A stretch of 64,000 nt of DNA. Origin: Thereva unica. Its lineage: Eukaryota; Arthropoda; Insecta; Diptera; Therevidae. Shown in pieces: positions 1 to 12,105 of the stretch (position 1 is its first letter; every line of letters starts with the position of its first letter). The DNA is taken from the NCBI GenBank assembly GCA_949987705.1, contig OX465282.1:11892501-11956500 (forward strand), read 5' to 3'. The notes beneath the pieces are model-generated. The model made no database searches, was not told the DNA's origin, and was given only the letters and a program-made list of their open reading frames with translations. The position numbers and the translations under genes were made by a program.

Positions 1-1860
1 TGTTTTAGCCCCCCCCGCAAACAGAAGTGCAACAGAAGTGCAGACAAGGAATATTATGATTAGCAGGAGTAGCAGCAGTAGGGATACAGTGCGGTAGTAT
101 ACATGCAGTGTATATACATATATATAAGAAACTAGGACATATAGCTAGCAACTATTTACCGTGAAACCTGTGGAAAATTCGAAACTCAAATAGTGGAAAG
201 CTGTCCCTCGATGGTGTGGAGCGGTTCCACTGGGTGAATCAAAAATTTTCATGGTCCAATATTATATAGTAGTCCAGAGCGTTTGGGACATTGCACCTAC
301 AGATAACATCGGATACAGCCATCACACAGCCAGAGCCATTCAGCAGAGCCCCAGTAGCAGGCAGCACAGCTCACACAACACGTAACAAAATGTTGGAAAA
401 TCCTCTCTCTCTGGATGCTGCAAGGATAACACTTCTAGAATCTGGTCACGTATTGACTTGTATACGACAGTCCTGTTCTGGATTCAACTTTTCAGTCAGT
501 TATTTGCTCAACTGGCCGCTCCTTTGTTGTATCTTGCAGGTTTCTGCCATCATCCACCCCTCCTCAACCCTCCAATCCGACTTTCACCCTATCTAGGATC
601 CGACACTGGCAAAACTATTGCCAGGTGAAATATTCCACCGACACCCCATTTTTCGTCCTGTCCAGTCAGGATAATTAAATTTCGACATAATTTGGAATTA
701 ATTTCTGCATCGTTTCTTCCTTCCGCATCCAAGGGGTGTGCATCCTCTCGTTTCCTTTTGCTGACATGCATACTACTACTATATACTAGCAACACTCAAG
801 TGCTAGGTGGAGCGTATAAATCCTTCTGCGTCTTTAAATTATCCTTTTCTACCCTCCTTCCAAAAAAAATAGAAAAAAAAGCCTCCCCACCCCAAATATG
901 CAAGGGCACACAGCGGCGAAGAAATTCATTTTAGCTCTGGGAAATTCAACGTCTGTGCTCATTCTGGTGGCGCAATTTCTGGCCAAGGATACAAGGATAA
1001 AAAAAAAGACGCCGCTGCTGCTGCTGCTGGCTGGCTGCTTGCTGACTCTACCTAAGAAAATTCGAACGTGTTTGTTTGTGTCTTGGGAAAGCGGTTCCTA
1101 GGGTCTATGGTTGGCCGTCTCTCTTATAGCACACACAATCTTTGGAGGTGAGAGACCTTCAAAAAGCGAGTTTAGGGATGGTGGAAGAAGCATTTTAACT
1201 TGCAAATTTTTTTTAGTATTTATAGTCACCCCGCTTGCATCGTTTCTTACTACTACTAGCTTCTTTTAGTCTCATGAATCCTGTTGGTTGGTTCTTGTGC
1301 AAAGTTAACTTGCTTGCTGCCTAGATAGACCTGATATGTATATGAGTGGATGGTTGCGGTATATTCTATCGGTTTTAACAGCTATCTTATGTAGAACGTC
1401 TGTGTATGATTGCAGATAAATGGAATATTGAGATAGAGAAGAGAAAAGTGCATGGAAATTGGGTTCTTCGGTAGTTGATATTATGTAGATGTGAATAAGT
1501 ATAAAGTTTCTACTTTAAACAGCAACAGGGTGAGTAGATATGCAGATCTTGTGGATGTTTAAACTAATTATTGTCTAGTTTATGGACGGGGAAGCTGAAT
1601 TTCTAGGTAGGACACAGATCATTTTAACTTTGGCTACTAAATTCAACTAGTCTAATGGCACTACGATGGGAATCTAGATCATGGGTCGAGCTTCGTGTTT
1701 TCATCCTTTTGAAAGGCACTAGCGGGGACAATTGAGAATAGGAGACGAGCCGGAAACTAGAGTCGGCCTCAAGTAAGGTAAAGCGGAATACAAAGCTAAA
1801 AAAGAACAAAAAACAGGAAAATAACTCACCAAAAACCGCGCAAAAAAGGATAAGGTCAGA
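1..1860. other. Host-like non-coding DNA, no gene recognised
   Basis: This stretch is AT-rich, with pyrimidine runs and short triplet tracts, including a GCT run near 1007-1045. The short ORFs here are low-complexity and show no domain, signal peptide or splice context that I trust. I see no TIRs, LTRs or poly(A)-tailed insert. It is most likely intergenic or intronic host DNA. Confidence 0.4.
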
Positions 1861-1927
1861 TGCGCTTATCATAACTAGGGCAAGCGAGATAAACTACACG
1901 AAGATCGTGCGGAAAGTCAGATCGGGC

Positions 1928-2623
1928 CAAAGCCTTCTATATTTACAAGCCATGCTGTAGGTGTGTGTGTGTGGTTGTATGAAGTCCCAACTTAAATTCG
2001 TGAAATATCGAAGTCCCATTAAAATCAAAGGGAAAGAAGTTTTCGTTCCGCGGAAAGTGCTGTTTCGAGTGTGATTTTATTGAAAATAAGAGCTATTCCA
2101 TCAATGTAAAAAACGTACAATAATGCAAAAAGTACCCAATTTACCTGTCATAAATTTGCAATTTAAATAAATAGTGTTATTAATAAGATTTACGGGGTTT
2201 ATGTTGGCAATGGAGAAAAAAATATCAAAATCCCTTTGATAACGAGGAAAACAAGTGTTTCGTGCCGCGGAAAGTTTTCTATTAATGAAAGTGCCGGGAT
2301 TTTTTGTTAAAAATAATAGTTTTTTTATAAAGATAAAAGCAAAATTTTCGTTTATTACATTTATACATTACATTATTTACGTTACATTTAGTATTTACAT
2401 TATTATCACAACTTTATAATATGTAGTTAATAAATGTTACAATTAATGTCCATAATTTTTGTTTTTATTTGGTTTAAAGAAGATTTTATCCCCAATAATT
2501 TATTCCCAATAAACGTACATAACCGCACTCCACACAGTCTGACAGCAAAATTGAAGTCCCATGCACCTTTGAATGTGAGTGTGAAATTTTGTTGTGCATG
2601 GCTTGTAAATGTAGAAGGCTTTG
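1928..2623. mobile_element. hAT-type MITE (696 bp) with 8-bp target-site duplication
   Basis: The ends are near-perfect inverted repeats of about 28 bp. The left end begins CAAAGCCTTCTATATTTACA and the right end, read on the minus strand, begins CAAAGCCTTCTACATTTACA. Both are flanked by the direct repeat GATCGGGC (1920-1927 and 2624-2631). An 8-bp duplication is the usual hAT signature. The interior is AT-rich and has no transposase, so this is a non-autonomous copy. Two internal stretches share a core resembling CCGCGGAAAG (near 2049 and 2267). The superfamily call rests on duplication length only. Confidence 0.75.
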
Positions 2624-2859
2624 GATCGGGCACTTCCTTAACAGACCAGACGAGGTAACGTGCATCAGGCACGCGCAAAAGGGAGAGCTTCTGGTAGAGC
2701 AGAAGTGGGGGAGGGGGGCGACGAAATCAAAGCGTTTGATCTCCAACAGAAATTCAAATCTTAGCTAGGAGAATCCCGTAGGTAAGGCAACCGTGAGAGG
2801 CTGGGACTGCATCAAGAGCCCTAAACTCCAGAAAGTACCTCAAAGCGAAAGAGATACAG

Positions 2860-4860
2860 GTTCACTAAGCTGATCCTGAATCACAACCAGGCGGCCTAAG
2901 ATCTTCTCGTACAGATTGTGAACGAACAAATATCGACGTTGCTCTTGTTAGTGAGCAGTGCAAGCTGAAGAGCTATTCAATGAGATAATCCTGTAGGAGT
3001 ATACTGACCAAGTGGGTTGCCCTAACGAAAGGGTCGAGCGAATCACCGCGGTATAATGCCGCAGTTCTCAAAACATCGAAGACGCCGACCGAACTTCTTG
3101 TGGAATGACGAAATTAAGGAACACGGAACGGTTTCCCTAAAAGCAAGATGGCGAGGCCTTCGAAGTAACACTACATATTTATACCTATCGACAGGCCCAC
3201 CACATAACCTTGGGGTTAGAATATGATATGATGTACTGTCCGTTACTGGAGCTCGACCAAAAATTTGCCAACGAAGGCTACATGGCTGCAAAATTTAAAT
3301 ATTTTGCTTGGACTAATCGCTTTAAGCCATGCTATAGCCAGCTAAATGACCAGAAAAGGGTGCGCAACAAAAGTGCGCGTGACGTGAGTTTGGATTTTTT
3401 ACCGCACGCCAAAAAGTGCCAGTCTTACCTAAAGAAGTATTCACTTCAAAAAGCTCACCACAGGGGTTCTTGCCCCGGATAAAGCTCACACCCGAGCCTA
3501 CAGCCGATGGCATCTCTGGTCTCGTAATCGCATAGCTATACCACTTTGGACCAGTTCGTGCTACTCTTGTCAAGAACCATCTTCTTAATCTTACTGTTTG
3601 TGTATGTAAGGGTACAGCAGCGGCAAGATTACTCCTTTTTAGGAAGTGCCACAGCATCCGTTTTTTTACAACTCTGATGATAGCTAAGCTGCTCTTGATG
3701 GTTATAGTTTTCAGCATTATGATACTAATTGTGTACCCTGATGTCCTAGAAGCTCATAACGTTAAAACGACTTTCAGTCCAGTAAAGCTGCCGAGGTGAA
3801 CTGGTGAACAATTCTTCGTTCAGTCGATACCCACCGATTTCTTCTAATAATATACATACATATTGGTAGGAGAACAAAGGTCCAGGTTTTCAGGACTATG
3901 TGTTCTAGGGTCATCAAGCCAAAATATGTCGGAATATAATCCTATGTCGCTTTGTGCCCGCGTTTACCTACCGTCTTGGAGTGAAGAATCATGAGGTTAT
4001 ACGTCTTCTGTAGCATAATTAGCATTATGTTATCTACGTGTAACTAACTATTCACTACTCAATCTCCTTTTTACAATAGCCTCACAGTTACACAGTCAGC
4101 GACTTCGGGAGCTGCTTCACAGAACCTACAACTACAACCAATTCTGCCAGCCTTATTCTGCTTAAATACTAATTAAGTGAAAAGTGGGTTGTTAGGAGCT
4201 CTGTTGTTTTTGAAGCTCCACCTATGACGAAATATTCGCTCTACCCAATTCTTGAAAGAATTCTGTTGATTCTTACGAAAGGTTCCGTACAGACAAGTGA
4301 TGCGTGCGTCTCTACTCTTGCCAGGCCATCGGTAATTTATTTACCGACTTGGCGTTCCTGCTGAGGAATTTTAGGGATAGGAGGCAATCCAGGACAGTCT
4401 TTGGTAACATCCTGTATGATGTAATAGCCAAAAATAAAGATGAAAGAGCTCGGCTTTAAAAACAGTAGGGGCGGTGCCAAGGACCATTAGATATTCTGCG
4501 CCTTACGCCATTAGACATCTGCACCACATTATCGCTTTTAGAACCGTTTGTGTAGGCCATGTTTACATTTAAGAGGGGCCTGCTGTCCTGTTATTCTGAC
4601 CAACCTTTGATAAATCATCATAAGCCGAAGTACAGAATGGCAGCAATGGTATCAAACAACTCCAGGTTTAATTCTTTGTAAATCGATAGGTAATCTACAA
4701 TGTCCCCTGGCTTAAAAAAGAATAGCCCACGTAAACGCAGCGCAACTGTGAGAACGTGCTCTTTCTCTACTGAGTCGAGTGGAAGGAGTTTCGGTAGGGC
4801 TTCCATAGCCGCAGTCGGATAGGTGACTTTAGCTCCCGTGAAATCTCAACTTAGACTTGA
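2860..4860 (+). pseudogene. Decayed R1/LOA-type LINE (endonuclease to RT debris)
   Basis: No open frame survives, but broken plus-strand frames resemble an APE-type LINE. Around 2861-2965 a frame reads like an endonuclease start (NHNQAA, then DLLVQIVNE, then DVALVSEQ allowing for shifts). Around 3095-3180 a frame gives WNDEIKEHG and SLKARWRGLR, typical of the endonuclease-RT linker of R1-like LINEs. Around 3915-3945 the bases parallel the QAKYLG stretch of the better-preserved LINE at 7895-9640. The boundaries are uncertain, and the stretches between these landmarks are only assumed to belong to the same copy. Confidence 0.45.
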
Positions 4861-4879
4861 AACTTTGCCAGATTACTAC

Positions 4880-5035
4880 CAACCCGGAGGAATCCCGATA
4901 GCACCACTGTCCTTCGCCTTTCCCAATTTTCCCACTGCTGTTCGACATTGCACTCTATACGAAAAAAAAAAATAGATCTTTGAGAGTGCAAAGAGGCTTT
5001 CTTGGGGCCTATAGTCTTTCATATAAAAAAAACTC
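4880..5035 (+). mobile_element. tRNA-derived SINE, internally deleted copy
   Basis: This is a short copy of the SINE family seen at 11132-11420 and 55325-55813. The start keeps the end of the tRNA-like head (AATCCCGATAGCACCAC) and the following CCTTCGCCTTTCCCA block. It then jumps to the 3' tail (CTGCTGTTCGAC, then AAAAAATAGAT, then a block resembling GTCTTTCATATAAAAAAAA). About 300 bp of the body present in the 55-kb copy is missing here. The A-box end is degenerate. Confidence 0.7.
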
Positions 5036-6599
5036 GCAAGATCCTACCATAGACCCACCACTGCGAAGTTGAACTACAGATTTGTTCCCAGTTTGAAAGC
5101 TCGCTCAGAGTGAATGTGATCCAAGACACAGCCAAGAATTGGAATCTGGATTAAATTTTCCCACAAGATTCGACCAAATACTCCACCTGCATGAAAGACC
5201 ACCCAAGACACACTAACCCACTCCAAACAAACTTTCAACTAGTTCCACACACATGGTGCACCCACCCCTTCAACCCAAGACACAAACCGCGAAAGCTTTT
5301 AGAAGGCGCAAACCGCAAAACTTCAGTCCAAAACACAAACCAAAAGCTTGATTTCTCAATATTGTGGAGTAGGTGTCTCGGATGCCTATAGCTATACTAC
5401 TTGTTTTTTTCAGTAAATAATAGCATGTTGGGTGATGCCCAAAATGACCCCCTCCCCCTGATCATTATGACGACATTATCTTCACAGGCCTGTACTTGTA
5501 AGCCCGGTTATTCTGGTCGACAAGTCCGCCGTTTACTATTATCCATAGGAGGGCGATAAGGCATCTCCTCGAGGACAGGCGTTTGCAGCCGATTTTTATA
5601 AAATTGCGTGATATTAGCAATGATTAGAAAATATAGTTAAATCTAACTTACCTTTTGGATAACTCATATTTCTCTTAAGAACATCAGCGACGTATATCCT
5701 TCATGGCCGCGCGGTATTCTTTAAATTACAAAATCAAAGTCTGTTTTTTGTTTATTCGCTTCGTTTCACCTTAAATCACTAAGGAAGTAGTCCTTTAAAT
5801 ACTTTTCAAATCGTTATCCTTCCAGTGAACGATCTCTCATTACATTAAAGTCCTTTTACATTCGTAGTTGAATCCTGGAAAAAAGAGAGAGAAAAGTAAA
5901 AATAAATTATATATATGTATTTTTTTTTGTTATTTATTTCTGGTGTTGGTGTTGTTCCTTTTTTTTATATGTATATGTGTATGTGTATAGAAAATCAACT
6001 AAACCGAAGGAAAAGGAGCGAAATGTAATTAAATTTTCCATGTTTATACGAGAAGTTAGTCACACAGGATCAAGCAAACACATGCAGACAAATAAGATTT
6101 AAAGATAGACAGCCAGACAGACAGACAGATAAGCAGACAGACGTCAGCTTGGAGACACATAGTATTAAAGGTTCTCAATGGTAGTAATAGAAGTGATTAC
6201 TTGCTACTCACAAGTATATCCCAAAAGGGATTCACTATAATCTTAAGAATTTAGATCTTTGCACACTCATGAGAGAGTCTTAAGAGATTCGCTCCGGTGC
6301 GGATAAGAGCTGGGATGTGTTTAGTTAGATAGAAATTTTACCTGGCTGAGGTACGACGATGAAGGTTGAGCTATATGTATATAAATAACAGCTACAGCTA
6401 CAACAAAAGCAACAACAACAAAAAGTGTCCTTTGAGCATTTTGAATAAAATATGAGCGAGAGTAAAAAAAAAATATTGTAGACTAACCTTAAAGGTTGCT
6501 GAATGGGTGGTGTAGGATGATGGTTTAAGGGTTGGTTTCCAGAGAGGGTTTCGGTTGGTTGTCATTAACAGAATAAACAAAGGCAAAAGTCAAACAACA

Positions 6600-6655
6600 C
6601 AGCAGCAGCAGCGGCGGTAGCGGCGGCAACAGCAGCAGCAGCATCATCATCATCA
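6600..6655. repeat. Compound triplet microsatellite (CAG/CGG/CAT)
   Basis: The sequence moves through CAG, CGG, CAG and then CAT triplets. It lies in DNA with no convincing coding frame. Confidence 0.9.
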
Positions 6656-7189
6656 CAGCCATGGTGGAGTGCCAGGCTCTTAGAATTGTATGTATCCTTT
6701 TGCTTTTCCGAATCGTCTTCATTAAAGCAACCTTCCCATCAGGATAAACAAGTCCCCTGTATATATGAGGAAGAACTAGCTTCGCACACACACAGAGAGA
6801 CAATGTTTGAGGAAAAAGCTTTATGAGCTTAAGGTATAAACTCTAATGAAAACCCCTCAAGTGTGTGATATACGGTATAGAAACCAACCCCCTGAAAAAC
6901 AACCATTTCATCCCCGGTGCCGGTCTGTTGTATCAGAGAATGGCTTGTACATACCATAGCCAATGCACCTACCATCTAACCCTTTCATACTACTAAAACC
7001 TTTAAGGGTTAGCTTCCCAGAAATTAACATCGTCGCGTTGTGACAAACGCAATTAACGCGACAGCAAATTTAAATGACGACAGAGGAGATAATTTGATTT
7101 GTCGGAATTGGAAGTTGGATTAGAGTGAATGTGAGAGAAATTTTGGGTTTGGGTACTGGGTTGGGTAGGGTTTGTCACAGGGTGTACAT

Positions 7190-7215
7190 CTCTCTCTATC
7201 TATCTATCTATCTAT
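7190..7215. repeat. ATCT tetranucleotide microsatellite
   Basis: Consecutive ATCT/TCTA units are followed by a short interrupted extension rich in ATAGA. Confidence 0.9.
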
Positions 7216-7894
7216 ATACACATAGTACAGATAGAGCGATATAGATAGACGGTAACAGGACAAGGGAAACATTCATAATACACATCGGAGTACACAACGA
7301 GCTGAATCGCTACTGAAACGACTAAAACGATTGAGTGAAAGATTACTACCGCAAACATTGCTACTAAATGAGGTGGTTAACTGATTTCAGTGTTTAATTT
7401 GGTGGGCGTAACAGTGGGTCCACGGGTTTCGGGGTTGAGTAATTTTTTTGTTTGTTGTTCTAGAAGCGGAACCGAAAGGGTGGTAGCAGAAAATTTTTGG
7501 TTGGGCTTGATGGTTTGTATAAGTGTGATATCCTTGTTAAGCTATACAAATTTTTTGGGCAGTTGTAGAGGTTTGTAGATTGAACTCGTTCGAGGGTGGA
7601 TGAACCAGTTAGACTAAACAGGGAATGGTGGAGGCAGCTTGTGGGAAAAATACAAGCTAATCCCAATGTTTAAAATGCTTTTTCCTTGTCACATGTAATT
7701 TAATTGAACCGATTTCAAGGACTTGAAAACAATTTATATTGGATATTCCAGGAATTGTGGAGATTTTTTTAACTTGCGGAAATGAGAAGTCTTTTGTTAA
7801 ATTCGGTACGGTCGATTGAACTTAAGGATGGTAGGTTATTGATCTAGTTTTGTTTATGCCAAAATATTTAGCTGTTTCTGTAGATGTTTTTATT

Positions 7895-9640
7895 CGAATT
7901 GCAGAGCTAATTTGCCGCCGGAACGTAATCTCCTAGTCCTAGAGCTGCTCAATGGCCGAACTTTTTCGCCCAAGGTTACGCTGACGATGTCTTCATAGTA
8001 GTTACAGGTGAAACTGAAGGAGCCACGTCAAGGCGCCGACAGCAGGCACTAGATTTGGTCTCTAGCTGGTGCGAGAGCATAGGACTAAAAGTCAATCGCG
8101 ACAAAATGATTCGGGTTCCTTTCACTAGGAAACGATCACTACTGGGACTTTTGGAACCTACACTCGCAGGCAGAACTATAGGCTTCTCACAACAAGCCAA
8201 ATATTTAGGAGTGACGCTAGATGCCAAGCTCAACTGGAACCAGCACATGAACACTCTGATGAGTAGAACGCGCAGATCACTGTTGGCTTGACCCAGAGCT
8301 TGTGGTTCCACTTGGGGCTTGCAACCGAAAACCATGTATTGGATATACACCACCATCATTAGGCCAATGGTAACTTATGGAACTTTTGTTTGTTGGCACA
8401 GAACGACGCTTAAGGATTACATGACCAATTTAAGCAAAATTCAAAGAATGGCCTGCCTCTCCATCACTGGGGCCATCCGCACTACCCCGACGGCAGCGCT
8501 GAAGAATTTCCTCGATCTGGTGCCCTCCACCTTGAGGTAGAGAAGTCCACCATAAACGCGGCACTGCGGCTGATAGAGAATGGTCACTTGGGCGCTAGTC
8601 TTTGACGAGGACGTTCTATTATATCCAACATCATAGAAGAGATTCCGGAAGCGGGGATGCCATCAGACGGCATGCCCTTTAGAATCTCAAAATTTGAGCG
8701 ACCTTCTGTGCACATACAGGATAAGCTAACCTGGACTTTTCCTAAAGTATTACCGGGCGGACTAGTATGGTACACGGATGATTCTAAAACAGAGACAGGT
8801 GTGGGCACCGGAATCTAAAGTGAAACCCCCAGATTCAGCAGGGCGATAAGCCTAGGCACTCTAGCAACTGTCTTTCAAGCAGAGGTTAACAATATTCTGG
8901 TATACACTCATGAGAACTTAAGAAGGGCCTACCAAAATAAACGGATTTTTATCTTTTCTGATAGCCAAGCAGCAATTAGGGCGATAAAGTCCCGTAGGAC
9001 CAAGTCGAAATTAGTTTGGGACTGCCAACGTGCGCTTGATGAGTTGGGCGTTCTCAATGAAGTTACTCATGTCTGGGTCCCGGGATACCGGGGCTTCAAA
9101 GACAACGGAAATGCTAATTCCCTGGTTAAACAGGGCTCTGATAATGCATTCATAGGTCCAGAGCCGGCTATTGGGGCACCGTCCAGCTTGCTGCAAAGTG
9201 CCCTGACCGATCGGACTATGATGAAACATAACGAACGCCGCTCCCCTAAAACGGCCAAGGATTTGTTAGGGCGCAGTAGGAATGATTTCAGGACACTTGT
9301 TGGCTTAATTACCGGACACTGTGCCCTAAATTACCACTTATGGAGGATAGGAAGGGTGGAGGATCCCACATGTAGGCATTGCCTGGAAGAGGATGAGTCT
9401 GCCCTCCACGTTCTCTGTGAGTGCCCCACAATAGCGAGGAGCAGGGATTCCTTGTTCGAGGAGTCCCTGCTCGAACCCTCTAGTGTAAGCGACAAGCCAC
9501 TAGGCAGACTGCTGAGCTTGTTCAAGCGGTCTGGCCTACAAATATGAGGTATAGAGGTTGTAGGACAATAGGCCAAACGAATGACCGCAGTACTTTTGGA
9601 CCCAATACCTCACACACAAAAAAAAATCTGCTAGTCCAGT
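7895..9640 (+). pseudogene. R1/LOA-type non-LTR retrotransposon, 5'-truncated (RT, RNase H, zinc knuckle)
   Basis: This is the 3' part of a LINE polyprotein, which copies RNA into DNA at the target site. The first clear landmark is the RT motif C, YADD, at 7977-7988. It is followed by the thumb region (QAKYLGVTLDAKLNWNQH near 8197-8250). An RNase H domain starts at 8768 with WYTDDSK, where families usually have WYTDGSK. It continues through FSDSQAAIRA near 8955 and ends in HVWVPGYRG, where HVWVPGH is usual. A C-terminal cysteine/histidine cluster (CRHC then LHVLCEC) lies at 9370-9425, and the ORF stops at 9547. Frames shift and stop at 8289, 8538 and 8817, so it is dead. An A-run near 9619 may be its tail. 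An RNase H after the RT points to the R1, LOA or I groups; I cannot choose between them. Confidence 0.85.
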
Positions 9641-11130
9641 CGCCATATCCTTGATTCAGGTGGAAGATCTTAGAGTTTTGCACAATTCAATGTCAAAGCA
9701 TGTCAGAATAATGACAATCACTGAAGATGTTAGATGGGAATACTAGGCCGCATATTTGGAAGGAGAAGGTCCACTCTTGCTACTCTACTCTTGCTTTCTT
9801 TCATCTCTTTTGTAAATGGTATACTAAACTTAGGAATCACCCTTTGTACTGCCAGTCCGTCATTTCGTTTTGGCAATGATGTAATATGTAATAGTAAACT
9901 TAGTAAGAAGGAAAAAAATATTTACTATAGGAACATATAGGATAGTTTACGATGGTCTCGGGGTGCTGCAGCAGATGGCGGTGTACCCAAGGTTTGAACT
10001 CTTGGCTGTTGTACGAATTTAGAAATACTGAAGGTAGAAGATAGCTCCACAGTTAAGCTGTTCTAGTTATAAACGAACTTTTAGCTAGTGTTGTGCGCAT
10101 ATAAGTAGGAGGGCGTTAATGCCAGTCATCCAGTCGCACGAAGAAATTTCGTTTGTTACTTATATTCCCACTTACCACCGCAAAAATTAACGACGTGCCT
10201 TTGCGCCTTGTCGAGCCTCAATATTGAATGTAGGATTTGTAGATTAAAGCCTGGGCTGCTAACTGAAAGAAGAACTTGCATCTCTTAAGAAAAACCATTG
10301 ATTGAGATACTTGTTGTATATATGTGATCCCACCACCTCAGACACTTAACCCTAGGAAGGCACCATGGGTAATCCACCACCTCACCACAAGAGAAACATA
10401 TTAATATCTCAAGCTGCACGTATTGTCTCTGTCTATCGCCCCATGAATTCTCTCTAATTAGTGTCAGGGCAAACAGTCACTTGCATCAAGTAGGCATGGT
10501 AGGTTGTGTTTTTCTTCATTCTTCATAGACTAAGTTCAGCCCTTTAAGCCACAGCCTCAGGGACTTGAAGTTGGCCCATGAGATACCACAGGAGAGTTGT
10601 GGGTCCTGGTGAATGTCTCAGGTCCATCCCTGCCTATTTCACCCCTGCGACATCACCCCTGCCTATCTAACCCCTCGGAAAACTATTAGAAATTTCTTAC
10701 ACGCCCAACAAGGCCAAGCTCCTTATACTCAAAGCGATTTGGAATAAACAGCCTGAATTTCCTTTGCCATCATATGGTCAGATACGCGGCAAATAGAAAT
10801 GATGCCGGATACCGTTGAGAATATCCAAATGTCCTTTGAAATGGGGCCAGTTCAATGAGATGGAGATATGCAATAGGGTCAATCTAATGGTTCCGCATTC
10901 TGTCGCAGCTGTTGGACAGGTCCACATAGCTGCGGTAATGCCCAACTTGCTTTATTGATGACGTTGTAGAGGTGAGCGTTCCAGCTCAGTCTCTTATCTA
11001 GCATTATTCGCAGATAGTCCATAGACCTAGGTCCAATTTATAACGTGGGCGAACTTATTTGGATTGATAAAGACAAGTAGAACGCTAAATCGCAAGACAT
11101 ATTCAATGCCCGTAGCCTTGAGGTAGATTA
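9641..11130. other. Non-coding DNA, possible solo LTR near 10000-10290
   Basis: No gene was recognised. Around 10097 there is a TATA-like CATATAAGTAGG, and about 135 bp later an ATTAAA followed by a GCTGCTAACTG stretch. That order is what an LTR or a small promoter might show, but I found no second copy and no TG/CA boundary I trust. The remainder resembles old LINE or host DNA. Confidence 0.25.
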
Positions 11131-11131
11131 T

Positions 11132-11420
11132 GGTGCATTGGTAGCCTAGGGAATAAGGCGCCTGGCTACCATCCCAGGGTTCGAATCCCAGCAGCACCAC
11201 GATCCTTCGCCTTTCCCACTTTCCCCAACTACATAACTTCCCTTCTTTCTTCTTCTCTCTTTACATTCTAGATTCTTCCTGTCATACCCATCCGTAGCCC
11301 TTCCCCGCTCCACCAAGCGCATGTCAGCGATTCGTTGATGAGATTTAACTCGTTTCAGGAGGCATAAGACTCCAGCGAGTTGTTTCTCGATGTCATGATG
11401 TCAGAGTCACGATAGTAGAG
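11132..11420 (+). mobile_element. tRNA-derived SINE, 3'-truncated copy
   Basis: The head is tRNA-like. It has an A-box-like GGTAGCCTAGGGAATAAGGC near 11140 and a canonical B box, GGTTCGAATCC, near 11178-11190. It then follows the family body (CCTTCGCCTTTCCCACTTTC, a TTTCTTCTTC tract, CTCCACCAAGCGCATG, CTCGTTTCAGGAGGCATAA) seen in reverse orientation at 55325-55813. Similarity fades after the GATGTCAGAGTCACGA block, so the 3' tail is absent or diverged. Confidence 0.85.
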
Positions 11421-11734
11421 GTCCATGGTTAAATTGCTCGCACCAGAGCTCCTTCGTTTTTTTCTTCACATTTTAAAGCAATTTTCAAGCAAGACAGCCA
11501 GAAAATCATCTCCCACTTAGTCGCAACATAGCAGTCCTGGCGTTAGATTTTGGAAGTTGGATAATATTAATCACTCAAGAATTTGAGGATGGGGATATCA
11601 GAAGAGTTAAATCTCAATCAGAAACTCCCCTCTTGATACACCCCTTTCACTTCTTTTTTATGTTATATCGTTATCGTAAGCTGTAGTCGAAAAAATAATA
11701 GAAGAGTGCATTAAATGACAACGTCCACACAAAC

Positions 11735-12105
11735 TACCAGGAAATACAACTGCGATAGAAAGTTGATCTCGTCAATTGAATAGAAGATGATTTAATTGTT
11801 TATTATGCTAACAGATTGCGTTTGAAGTTACGGTAGGGAACTGCAAGAAAGAATCAACATTATTTCGGTGCGATAAGTGAAAAAGATCCATGGTGCTGCC
11901 TGGAATTGAAACACTGACCTCTAGGATGGCAATCGGATGTTTTTAACTCCTAAATTACCAAGGCAACGAGGCTACCTTTTCCGATCGGGTAAAATTTTAC
12001 TAATCACACCTTTAGACCAATTTTTAGACCAATGTTTAGACAACTTTACACCAATTTTTAGGCCAACATTTAGATAAGTACTATAAAACTATAAGTACAA
12101 TAAAA
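11735..12105 (-). mobile_element. Compound element copy A: 12-bp minisatellite, tRNA-like module, shared body
   Basis: Read on the minus strand, the element starts with an imperfect array of GGTCTAAARATT-type units (12105 to about 12000). A tRNA-like module follows (A-box-like TTGGTAATTTAGGAGTTAAA, B-box-like GTTTCAATTCCAGG, 11899-11970). Then comes a body of about 150 bp containing CTTATCGCACCGAAATAA and CAATCTGTTAGCA. The same three parts in the same order occur on the plus strand at 32020-32762. No protein is encoded. It could be a SINE that captured a minisatellite, or another non-autonomous class. Confidence 0.65.

Larger units (their letters stand above)
5036..7890. other. Non-coding DNA with microsatellites and one minisatellite-like repeat
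   Basis: No gene was recognised. From 5190 to 5400 there is an imperfect repeat rich in ACACAAACC and AAAGCTT, related to 18860-19030. Further on are a CAGA tract near 6110-6140, a CAG/CGG/CAT triplet run at 6600-6655 and an ATCT run near 7190-7215. ORFs over the triplet tract (poly-Leu, poly-Ala) are compositional artefacts. Confidence 0.5.

Noticed and set aside
6398..6803. Leucine-rich ORFs on the minus strand
   Set aside because: Produced by the CAG/CGG/CAT triplet tract.
9734..9940. Small secreted protein ORF (hydrophobic start)
   Set aside because: Short, follows LINE debris, and no conserved feature or splice context was seen.
10000..10290. Solo LTR
   Set aside because: TATA-like and polyadenylation-like signals are in order, but no second copy, TG/CA ends or target duplication could be shown.
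11132..11215. tRNA gene on the plus strand
   Set aside because: Same family head as the SINE at 55325-55814; it is a retroposon head.
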